A stretch of 8,315 nucleotides of DNA from Smithellaceae bacterium (GTDB lineage: Bacteria > Desulfobacterota > Syntrophia > Syntrophales > JAQULV01), in NCBI GenBank assembly GCA_028718405.1, contig JAQULV010000037.1, forward strand, positions 1 through 8,315. The letters are read 5' to 3'. Every line of letters starts with the position of its first letter. The stretch's first letter is position 1. Positions 1 to 7,600 of this stretch are shown in pieces. A program made the position numbers and the translations under genes. The notes under the pieces are model-generated. The model was not told the origin of the DNA. It saw nothing but the letters and a program-made list of their open reading frames with translations, and did no database searches.

Positions 1-7
1 TTCTCAG

Positions 8-859
8 TCACTGGGTCTGGGCGCCGGGATGGCAGTCGTAGCACTGGGCGTCGGGGAAGCTCGCGTGCCAGCCGTGCATCGCCTGGGACAGCGACTTGTC
101 GGCCGGATTTCCCGCTTTTCCCAGGGCGTTGTCCTGGTGGCACTGCGAACAGAGGACAGGCCGGTTGTCCAAAAGGCTGATCCCCTGGTCGGAGACGCCG
201 GCGGGGCCGTGGTAGTAGTCGTGCACCGCCAGGATGTTCCCTTCGACGCTTCCCGTGTCGGCGATATTCACCGTGCCGTCCATCCCGGCGGCATGGCATT
301 TGGCGCAGTTCAGTTCGTCGGACACGGGGATCGTCACCTGCGTGGTGGCCAGCAGGACCCCCTTGTCCGTCTTCAGATTGACGATAGCTGTCTGATAGGG
401 ATTCCAGGTCATGTCGTCGTCGTAGGGGAGGGCGGGGATCGCCGTCGCCTCGAAATGGTCGCCGACCAGTTTCATCTTTCCGGAGAGACCGTTTCCCGTA
501 AGCCCCACGCCTGGTTCCAGCTCGACGCCGAAGAGCTGCCCCACGTAATCCCAGAAGTCGGTCTTTCCGGCAACGGTCGTGTTGTTGACGAGCGAATATT
601 CCACGACGACTCCCGAGGTGACGATCTGGGGCGGGTCGCCGCGGTGCAAGACCTGCACCCACAAGGTGTTGGCGGGCGGGAGGATCGCCATCTGGCTGAA
701 GCTCGGATTGATGCAGTGCATACCCAGGTCGTTCCAGCCGACGACGACGTAGTCGGAAGGCGGATCGCCGCTCGTAGCGCAGGCGGCAAGCGCGCCCACG
801 ACTAAAGCCAGCATGGCCAGGAGAAAGGCGCGATAGAGGGGGTGTGTTCTTTTCAGCAT
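8..859 (-). CDS. Triheme c-type cytochrome lipoprotein with WNDLGMHC-type N-terminal domain
   Basis: From the chosen ATG the product is 283 residues. It opens with a classic lipoprotein signal: basic start (MLKRTH), hydrophobic core, and lipobox LAAC with the lipidated Cys at 27. An N-terminal domain begins near residue 37 and carries the motif WNDLGMHC (42-49), followed by ILPPANTLW and a LTGNGLSG stretch; I associate this pattern with cytochrome-like proteins of Geobacter and relatives (from memory). The C-terminal third has three CXXCH haem c sites: CAKCH (185-189), CSQCH (237-241) and CYDCH (273-277), the last only six residues from the end. HDYYH (213-217) and MHGWH (261-265) could give distal ligands. 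Expected role: periplasmic or outer-membrane-anchored electron carrier; partner unknown. An in-frame ATG at 928 has a better Shine-Dalgarno but adds a 23-residue leader that spoils the signal peptide. The stop is a TGA at 10-8. A terminator separates the gene from its upstream neighbour. Confidence 0.87.
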   Translation of the reverse strand: MLKRTHPLYRAFLLAMLALVVGALAACATSGDPPSDYVVVGWNDLGMHCINPSFSQMAILPPANTLWVQVLHRGDPPQIVTSGVVVEYSLVNNTTVAGKTDFWDYVGQLFGVELEPGVGLTGNGLSGKMKLVGDHFEATAIPALPYDDDMTWNPYQTAIVNLKTDKGVLLATTQVTIPVSDELNCAKCHAAGMDGTVNIADTGSVEGNILAVHDYYHGPAGVSDQGISLLDNRPVLCSQCHQDNALGKAGNPADKSLSQAMHGWHASFPDAQCYDCHPGAQTQ

Positions 860-934
860 ATGTCTCACGCTTCCACGGTAACACGGGCCTCCTGCGGACC
901 CCATCGGGCAAAGGCTGATAAGAGTCATCCCAAT

Positions 935-939
935 TCCTT
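935..939 (-). promoter_or_regulatory. Shine-Dalgarno AAGGA for an alternative upstream start of the cytochrome gene
   Basis: On the minus strand AAGGA lies six bases before the ATG at 928-926. That spacing is near ideal and better than the GGAAG lying ten bases before the preferred ATG at 859. The long form would be 306 residues with the lipobox Cys at 50. Either translation starts at 928 with a long n-region, or this is a chance match; the protein sequence favours the shorter form. Confidence 0.4.
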
Positions 940-963
940 AAGGCGGACGCCGCGGCGTGAGGG

Positions 964-1003
964 AAGAAAAAGCCCGGAAGCGACATCTATTCGCTTCCGG
1001 GCC
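964..1003 (-). terminator. Rho-independent terminator after the C45-PKD-hydrolase gene
   Basis: A perfect inverted repeat, GCCCGGAAGCG at 972-982 against CGCTTCCGGGC at 992-1002, extends by one inner A-T pair to a 12-bp stem with a 7-base loop. Read on the minus strand the stem is followed by TTTTTCTT (971-964). It sits about 28 bases beyond the stop at 1031, so it should end that transcript before the cytochrome gene. The plus-strand side has no T-run, so it is directional. Confidence 0.9.
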
Positions 1004-1030
1004 TCTATGCTGGAGTGTTGAATCTGGAAA

Positions 1031-4000
1031 TCAGTTCGGATCGGTCAATGGACACGGCTCCTCGTTTACGATATGTGCTACGTCGTCGCAGGAACAATAG
1101 GCGCCGTCAGTCTTGCCCGCACTTCCCTCCTTGTGAAAGGAATAGGCGCTCTTATAGTAGATCGAATAACAATTGGGTTCGTCGGCGCATCTGCCCGGCG
1201 TGTTCCACTGCTTCGTCAACAGGCGGGTATCAGCCGTGGGATCGTGTTTGAGGTATTTGTCGAACCAGGCCAGCGTGTAGTGCTGGGCAATATCGTTGCC
1301 CCAACTTGATGCCTGGGTAATAGGCGGTGTGATGCACCATTCCATGTGCGTAGCCGCCCGCGGCGCGATTTGCATGGTGTCAATCGCGGCGGTCCTCCAG
1401 GCGTTGAAGGCCAATTTCTTGGACTCAGGGTCCGGCCTGGTGAAATTGGGTTGCGTTGTGATGAATGCCTCTCCGTTTTGTCCCATGCTGGGCACGTGCG
1501 GCGTGTATGTTTCGCTGAGGTTATCCCAGGCGACAACGGCCCTGATGTTATCGAGATTCATATCGTTGTAAGCAGGATCCTGAGCGTAAGTCACGCCCTG
1601 CGCACCGAAGGAATGTCCCGCGATGCCCACGTTGGCGAAGCCATCAGGCAGATACTCGATCTGGCTCCAATAGGGGTTATAAGTATAACCGCTGGCGGCG
1701 TCAGCCTGGAATGCCCACCGATAGGGTTTCGCCGGCGTCGAGAGCAGGAACTCCACGGCATCGACTGTCGCCGGGAGAAAATTCTGTTCCTGCTGGGAAG
1801 GCACGCCGTTCATGGTTGGAGTTTCCATGCCGTCGTCTGTGTGGCCGAGAGTGTCGGAACGGCCCTGCCCCTGGGCATCGAAGGTAAGAACAATATAGCC
1901 ATGGTCGGCCAACATCTCTGCCGCCCACCAGTACATCGCAGAATCGGCCTGGACGCTGCCGGGTGTGATGGAAATTGCCGGATACTTTCCTGGCTCCGCC
2001 GGACGCCATACCTGGCCATACAGAAGCGCCCCTGTTCTGGCGCGGAAGCGAACTTCCTGTGCTCGTCCTTGGTTAACGTAAATCTGATATTGAGCGCGAA
2101 TCGCGGGTTCGCCTACATCCCAGCCGGGAACGACAAATCCTGCGGTGATCGCGGGATGGGTAGGATCGAGCAGTTGGGCCACAAGATTATTGATATACGA
2201 ACTTACCAGCTCCTGAGCGGTGGATAAGGCATAATTGGGATCTGCCAATTGATCAAAGACGCGACCACATTGTTCATACATGTTTTTAAGATCGGCGGCC
2301 GCATAGGCCGGATCGCTGTAGTCGTTGCCCGCCGTTGTCGGGGAACTGCCGTCACTTACCGCGATGGGTGCCATGGCGACGCTCCGGGACCCCTTGTCGT
2401 CCGTTACCGTCAGCTTCACCGCGTACACACCGACGGTGCTGTAGGTGTGGGCGGGCGGAGTGACGACATTTGCCGTCGTCCCGTCGCCGAAGTCCCAATT
2501 AAAGGAAACGATATAGCCGTCGGGGTCCGACGAAGTGCTGCCGCTGAAGTTTACCTGCTCGTTTATCTTGACGGCTGTTTTATCGGCTGCGATCTTCGCC
2601 ACGGGATGTTTGTTGAGATCGGGAGGCGTGGGAAGACCGAAGAGTTTCTTGAGATCGGCATGGGCCCAGGGCTGGTTGTAGTAGCCGTGCAGCGACCACA
2701 TCTCCAAGGAGTAATTGTCCATCAGGACGTGATGCCCCTTCACCGACTGGGTAGTATCCGTTCCGTAGTAGTCGCAGCGTGACGGGTTCAAGAAATCGAT
2801 AATCCAGATGGCGGTGGTGAATTCGATGCTGCCGTAGGCGTCCATAAGGAGTCCCAACTGGGTGTCGTAGCGAGACTTGGAGTCGGCGTTCTGATCGACG
2901 AAGGACGGGTTGGAGGCCGCCATCTGGGGGAGGATGTAGTGGTTGGTCATGGCAACGAGATCAGCATAGCTTTCCTGCTGCTTCGGGAAATAGGGATCGA
3001 GTTGTCCCTTGGCCTGATCGGGCAGGTAGTTGATTCCCATGACAGCGATGTTTGCGGGATCGACGTAATCAGAGGGCCTGACCATCATCCCGCGATCCGG
3101 CCTCAGATCGGAGATCCCCGGCGTCAGCGTGAGCATGGTTTCGAAAATATCCGAACCCGCCGAGATGAACTGGCCCGCGGCGTTGGTGAAACCGATCGGG
3201 AGCAGGTCGTCCGTCCCTGCCAGAATCTCGTTCATTCCGGGGATCGCGTCTCCGAGGTAGTTTATAAGAGTGTCACCGGGAGGGATCATCCGGCTCGCAG
3301 CCGTTTCGAGGACCGCGGCGTCGGGCATCTTTCCGTCGGCGATGAGATACAGCCAAGGCACGGCCCGGTCGGCGCTTCTTATAAAGCTGATGCCCTCGGC
3401 CTTCGTGCCCGCGTACTGTGTTACCTGGCGGCAAAGGAGGAGACAGCCCTGGCTGGTGATCACCGGACGCGAGAAGACGGAGTAGACAACGTCCACGCCG
3501 ATGCTCACCCCCTTGGTGTTAAGTCCGGTGGGAATACCTACAAAGCCGGGCGCCGCGGAGGCAACGAAGGGATAGCCGTCGCCTGCCTCAGGCTTCTGCG
3601 CAATGAGCATGGCGACGTCGGAGAAGGTGTCGTTGCCGGTGGGGAACATGAAATCGCGGCCGTGGTAAAGACGTCCGTCGGTCGTGCCTTGGCCGAAGAC
3701 GGCGAACTCATTGCAGAGAAACACCGCCCCCAAGTTCATATAGAGACTCTCCAGGGCATCGTAGCCCGTGTTAAGGGTGAGGATTTCCTCATAAGAGACA
3801 TCGTAACCCCGGTCCTGGCAGGCAGCGGCCATGCCCTGCATCTCGTCGCGGAAGGCTTTAGGAACGGCATCCTGGTTCGCTTGGGCCGCCTGGATGAGCA
3901 CGTTCCTTACGGCGGTCCAGATGACGGAAAGATCGCTTGGTGACGCGGGGACGCTTAACTCCTGGAGAACGAGGTAATCAATGAAGTCGTGTGTCATCCG

Positions 4001-4390
4001 GTAGACTTCTTGGGGGCAGAGGAACCCCTCGGCGTAGCCGCGTTCGTAGGCGCTTCCTTCCAAGTAGAGGAGTTTCTTGCCGGCGCTGTTCTGGCGCAGA
4101 GACGATTTGCCGTAGCTCTTGATGACGGCGTAATCATCAGGTGAGATGTTCTGCGGGTGGAGGCCGGCAGCGGGGACGAGAGACTGCTGCCCGCCGGCGG
4201 CAGGCTGTTCTTCCTGGGTAGCCTTCGGGATGGCCAGGGAAGACTGGACGGCGGAGCTGAGAGCTTTGATCCCCTCTGCGATCTTTCCCCCGATCTGGCC
4301 GGCCCCCACGGAGGATGCGGCGACAAGGAGCGTCATGACGACAGTGACAACAACGCTAAAGAAAATATTTCTCCGACCAGGCAACATCAT
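1031..4390 (-). CDS. Secreted C45/AAT-like Ntn-hydrolase – PKD – alpha/beta hydrolase fusion
   Basis: This is a 1119-residue exported protein with two putative catalytic domains. Residues 1-30 form a Sec signal peptide (RR, long hydrophobic core, likely cleavage after VGA30). Residues ~105-583 are a C45/AAT-like autoproteolytic acyltransferase/amidase module. It contains YERGYAEG (115-122), probable N-terminal nucleophile Cys226 in LCNEFAVFG, HGRD (243-246; Arg245 as in the HGRN of acid-ceramidase relatives) and TNHY (482-485), whose Asn is the usual oxyanion residue. Self-cleavage before Cys226 is expected from the family. Residues ~596-680 are a canonical PKD domain (SSDPDG, NWDFGDGT). Residues ~750-1060 are an alpha/beta hydrolase: FDAQGQGRSDT (838-848), nucleophile elbow GHSFG (925-929, Ser927), likely His1015 in THMEW, and Asp956 as a possible acid after strand 6. 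The tail holds five Cys (1068, 1074, 1099, 1101, 1113), perhaps disulfides. Substrate is unknown; an amide plus ester hydrolysing enzyme is inferred. Met1 fits a strong Shine-Dalgarno. Confidence 0.9.
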   Translation of the reverse strand: MMLPGRRNIFFSVVVTVVMTLLVAASSVGAGQIGGKIAEGIKALSSAVQSSLAIPKATQEEQPAAGGQQSLVPAAGLHPQNISPDDYAVIKSYGKSSLRQNSAGKKLLYLEGSAYERGYAEGFLCPQEVYRMTHDFIDYLVLQELSVPASPSDLSVIWTAVRNVLIQAAQANQDAVPKAFRDEMQGMAAACQDRGYDVSYEEILTLNTGYDALESLYMNLGAVFLCNEFAVFGQGTTDGRLYHGRDFMFPTGNDTFSDVAMLIAQKPEAGDGYPFVASAAPGFVGIPTGLNTKGVSIGVDVVYSVFSRPVITSQGCLLLCRQVTQYAGTKAEGISFIRSADRAVPWLYLIADGKMPDAAVLETAASRMIPPGDTLINYLGDAIPGMNEILAGTDDLLPIGFTNAAGQFISAGSDIFETMLTLTPGISDLRPDRGMMVRPSDYVDPANIAVMGINYLPDQAKGQLDPYFPKQQESYADLVAMTNHYILPQMAASNPSFVDQNADSKSRYDTQLGLLMDAYGSIEFTTAIWIIDFLNPSRCDYYGTDTTQSVKGHHVLMDNYSLEMWSLHGYYNQPWAHADLKKLFGLPTPPDLNKHPVAKIAADKTAVKINEQVNFSGSTSSDPDGYIVSFNWDFGDGTTANVVTPPAHTYSTVGVYAVKLTVTDDKGSRSVAMAPIAVSDGSSPTTAGNDYSDPAYAAADLKNMYEQCGRVFDQLADPNYALSTAQELVSSYINNLVAQLLDPTHPAITAGFVVPGWDVGEPAIRAQYQIYVNQGRAQEVRFRARTGALLYGQVWRPAEPGKYPAISITPGSVQADSAMYWWAAEMLADHGYIVLTFDAQGQGRSDTLGHTDDGMETPTMNGVPSQQEQNFLPATVDAVEFLLSTPAKPYRWAFQADAASGYTYNPYWSQIEYLPDGFANVGIAGHSFGAQGVTYAQDPAYNDMNLDNIRAVVAWDNLSETYTPHVPSMGQNGEAFITTQPNFTRPDPESKKLAFNAWRTAAIDTMQIAPRAATHMEWCITPPITQASSWGNDIAQHYTLAWFDKYLKHDPTADTRLLTKQWNTPGRCADEPNCYSIYYKSAYSFHKEGSAGKTDGAYCSCDDVAHIVNEEPCPLTDPN
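2642..4078 (-). repeat. C45-like module, copy A (paralogous with 4650-6215)
   Basis: This segment encodes residues 105-583 of the C45-PKD-hydrolase protein. It is a direct, same-strand paralogue of the segment at 4650-6215. Over the first 36 aligned residues (105-140 against 700-735) I count 27 identities. The final ~55 residues, with IDFLNP, TQSVKGHHVL and WSLHGYYN, are as close. DNA identity is still visible, for example an identical 20-base run at 4029-4048 and 6166-6185. The homology stops at DLKK; after it this copy runs on to a PKD domain. Confidence 0.85.
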
Positions 4391-4395
4391 CGAAA

Positions 4396-4404
4396 TCCCC
4401 CTTT
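4396..4404 (-). promoter_or_regulatory. Shine-Dalgarno AAAGGGGGA of the C45-PKD-hydrolase gene
   Basis: On the minus strand the purine run AAAGGGGGA lies just before the two consecutive ATG codons at 4390 and 4387. From the G run to the first ATG there are six bases, which favours the first Met. I see no convincing -35/-10 pair in the gap upstream. Confidence 0.65.
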
Positions 4405-4437
4405 CCAGCTGCTGAAAACCTCTCCCGGACGGAAGAG

Positions 4438-4584
4438 TTATTGTCCGTTGCGCGTCTCTTCCCTAGCCGCTACCTCCGCGTTTCCTTCTCTGAAGACGAC
4501 GGGGCAGGCAGGGCAGTCGGCGCATCCCTTCTTGCGGGAGATTGCCGCTGTCGTGCCCGCGATCGCCGTCGTGATCTGCCTGAT
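4438..4584 (-). other. Start-less Cys-rich open frame in the intergenic gap, possible gene remnant
   Basis: Read on the minus strand, a frame ending in TAA at 4440-4438 stays open through the gap back into the end of the upstream gene. It has no in-frame ATG, GTG or TTG that I can find in the gap. Its last 48 codons read IRQITTAIAG, then a basic SRKK and a Cys cluster (GCADCPACPVV), then a polar tail. Third positions in the first 30 of these codons are strongly G/C (26 of 30 by eye), as in real genes here. It could be the decayed tail of a small Cys-rich protein, a gene with a rare start codon, or chance. I do not recognise a family. It lies just downstream of the terminator at 4594-4630. Confidence 0.25.
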
Positions 4585-4593
4585 GCCCGCTCG

Positions 4594-4630
4594 AAAAGAC
4601 AGGGGAGCGGAGCATTCGTCGCTCCCCCTG
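4594..4630 (-). terminator. Rho-independent terminator after the PKD-C45 gene
   Basis: GGGGAGCG at 4602-4609 pairs with CGCTCCCC at 4620-4627 around a 10-base loop. With one bulged C the stem extends by two pairs (4601/4629, 4600/4630). On the minus strand it is followed by TCTTTTC (4599-4593), a modest T-tract. It starts eight bases past the stop at 4638. With it, each large gene has its own 3' end. Confidence 0.75.
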
Positions 4631-4637
4631 CCGTCTG

Positions 4638-7600
4638 TCAGTTGATGAATTTCTTCAGATCCAGGTAGATCCAGGGCTCGTTGTAATAGCCGTGGAGCGA
4701 CCAGATCTCGAGGGTGTTATTGTCGATCAGGACGTGGTGGCCCTTTACCGACTGCGTAATGTCTCCCTTGCCGTAGAAACCGGCCCGCGCCGGATTGAGG
4801 AAATCGATGAGCCACATGGCTGTCTCGCGGTCGATGTTGCCGTAGTAACGCTCGATGAGCTGCACCAGTGTTCCATAACGCCATTCCGACTCGCGCCCGC
4901 CGCCCATCTGCGTATCGACGGTGTGGTAGAACAGTCCCATCTGCGTCATGTTCATCTGCGGCAGGATATAATGGTTCGTGGCTGCGACGACGTCGGGGTG
5001 TTTCTCCGTCTGCAGCGGGAAGAGGCGGAAGGTCGTCTCCTGGGGAGTCTCACCGCCGTTCACATCATCATGCTGTTCGCGGCCGCTGATCTGCGGATCG
5101 GCCATGGGCAAGACGATGCTGTACTGGTCCAATCCCGCGGGGTCGACATAGTCGGCCGTCCTCACCGCCACGCCCCGGTCGGGATGGGCGTCGCCCACGA
5201 CCGGCACCAGCGCGCTGCCTTCTAAAGCGAGATCGCTCACCCCGGTGATGATCTCCCCGGCGCCGTTGCGCAGACTCGCTCCGTCGGGGATTAACATCTC
5301 CGCGCCCGCGGTGATCGAAGAAAGCCCCGGCAGGATGTTCGTAAGGGTTGCGAAATAGTCATCGCCCGTGGTGATCATCCGGTTGGTGACGGTCTCCAGG
5401 ACAACGGCGTTGTCGCTATAGTCGTCGACGGATACCTTTCCGTCGGCGATCGCGAAGAGCCAGGACACGCCGCGGGAGGTGTTCTTCACGTTGGCGATTG
5501 CGGCCTGCAGATCAGAGGCGTGCGTCACCGTGTCGCGGCACATGAGCAGTGTTCCCATACCTGTAATCAGCGCCCGGTTCTGACGGTTGGGCACCATATC
5601 CATACCGAAGCTGACGCCCATTTCGTTGAGGGCCGTGGGGAAGCCCACGAAGGCCGGGGCAGCGGAGCCGACCAGGAGGTAGGGTTTTCTGCCTCGGTAG
5701 TATTTATCGACGTCGCCCTTGGGGTTGTGGACGATGAGAATTGCCTCGTCGGAGAAGACGTCGCCACCGGTGGAGAACATGAAGTCGCGACCGTGGAAGA
5801 GATGGTGGTTCGTTGTAGCATCGCCGAAGACGGCCATCTCGTTGCACATGAGGCTTCCGCCCTGATACTCGAGGCTGAGGACCAGATCATAGGCGACGTT
5901 TAGGGTGAGGACATCCTCGTAGCGCACATCGTAGCCGCGATCCTGGGCGCCATCGGCGATGCCGCGCATCTCGTCGCGGAACTCCTGCGGAACGTTGTGT
6001 TCCTGGGCCAGGGCCAACTGCGAGATGAGTTTCACCGCTGAAGGCAGAACCAGCGAAAGATCGACCGAACCTGCGACATCGGATACGCCCGGCACCATGC
6101 CCGAAAGGAAGTTGTAGATGAAGTCATGGGTCATGCGGTAGACGCCTTTGGGACAGAGGTACCCTTCGGCGTAGCCGCGTTCGTAAGGGGTGCCCTCGAG
6201 ATAGAGAAACTTCTTCGGGTTCCGGCCGCTCATACCTTCCTTGTCCAACTCCGCTGCGGCGTAGTAGGCGAGGTAAGATTTGCCGTAGGTACCGTAAGTC
6301 TTGGGTACGTATATGCTGCCGTCGTCGGCGGTGATGATGCTGTTGGAAAGTCCGGGCGCCGCCGGAAGTCCGTCGGGCGTTGCCGTAATGATTACCGTAT
6401 CGGGGGCGCTGGCGGTTTCGCCGTCGCTTACGACGAGCTGCAGCGTGTAGGTCCCGTCCTTGTCAGGGGTGAAACTGGGAGCGGCCGTCGTGTCGCCGGT
6501 CAATGTCGCGCTGCCCGGCTGACTTACGATGGTCCATTTGTAGGTGATCGCATCTCCGTCGGGATCGGAGCTGGCGCTGCCATCGAGTTGCACCAGGGTG
6601 CCGGTCTTTACCGCTTGATCGGGACCGGCATTGGCGACGGGAGCATTGTTGACGGGCGGCGCCGCCGCGGTGTTAGCCTGCTCGGTGCCCAGGGCGATCA
6701 CGGGGAACCTCACGTTCTGTGCGTAAGGTTCGCCGATAGCGTGACCTCCCTTCACAAAATCAGTGGGGACGGCGAACTGCCACTGCTGAATATCTACTTC
6801 CGTAGTCGGTACGGGACTCACAAAGGCGTTGTCCGTATCACTGCTGAAGAAGACATGCAGACCGTGACTTCCGAAGGCCCCTTGTTTGACGTAGCTGTTG
6901 GGATAGCTGACGCCGGCGGCGTAATCGGCCAACTTCGGGTCGCTCAGCGGCTCGCCGGGCCACGGACGGGGAACGGGATCGTCGCCGGTGCCGTCGTCCA
7001 GATTCATGTCATCGCTGTAAAAGGGAAGCATCCAAATGGTCGCCAGGGATGTGATACCTTTGACCTCCCATGAGTACACCAGCGAACCGTTCAACCCTTT
7101 CTTGATGTTATCACGCGCGACCTCGTTGCCTTCCCCGGAAACCTGTTCCCATCTCCACATGCCGTAGGGGATGTCGAAAGTCGGGTCAGGCAGGTCCATA
7201 ATCGCCATGCCATTCTGGTCATTGATTTGTCCGACGTCGTCGGGATTTCCGTCTATCAGGACACCATCTGTCTTGACGGCGTTATAATATTTCGTCACCG
7301 CATCGTGGTTGTAATCCCAGTTAGTATAGATACCGTCGGGCGGCATGGGATGAACGCGAACATGGAACCGATAGGTGACTGCGTCGCGGTAGAAGGTATC
7401 GATCTTCGTCACATTGGTACCGGAGTCGGAGCCCCAAATCTCACGGATGGCGCGCACCGGGCCGACTCGCTCACCCAGCAGGCAGGAATTGGCCTCCCAA
7501 TTGGTCTGTTCGTTTTCCAAACCGAAACCGGTAACGGTTGAAACGATGGAGTCGGGGGTTTCTTGAAAGGCCCGCGCCTTCCAGCGGTCAATCATGTCGG

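Noticed and set aside
860..928. Possible riboswitch-like folded leader before the cytochrome gene
   Set aside because: I compared it by eye with cyclic-di-GMP, fluoride, TPP and cobalamin consensus elements and found no match.
1346..2227. A 293-residue plus-strand open frame opposite the alpha/beta hydrolase domain
   Set aside because: Antisense to the GHSFG-bearing domain, without motifs of its own; composition is that of a reverse-frame artefact.
2939..3943. A 334-residue plus-strand open frame opposite the C45 module
   Set aside because: It lies entirely antisense to a well-supported gene with clear catalytic motifs, has no recognisable domain and is a typical shadow frame in G+C-rich coding DNA.
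4157..4645. A plus-strand frame running through the intergenic gap with a short hydrophobic stretch
   Set aside because: More than half is antisense to the start of the C45-PKD-hydrolase gene, it covers that gene's Shine-Dalgarno and the upstream terminator, and shows no ribosome site.
6655..6666. GC-rich palindrome GGCGGCGCCGCC
   Set aside because: It encodes the Ala/Pro linker before the PKD domain; there is no T-run and it is explained by codon use.
6126..7073. A 315-residue plus-strand open frame opposite the PKD domain
   Set aside because: Gly/Val/Arg-rich shadow of the minus-strand gene; no independent support.
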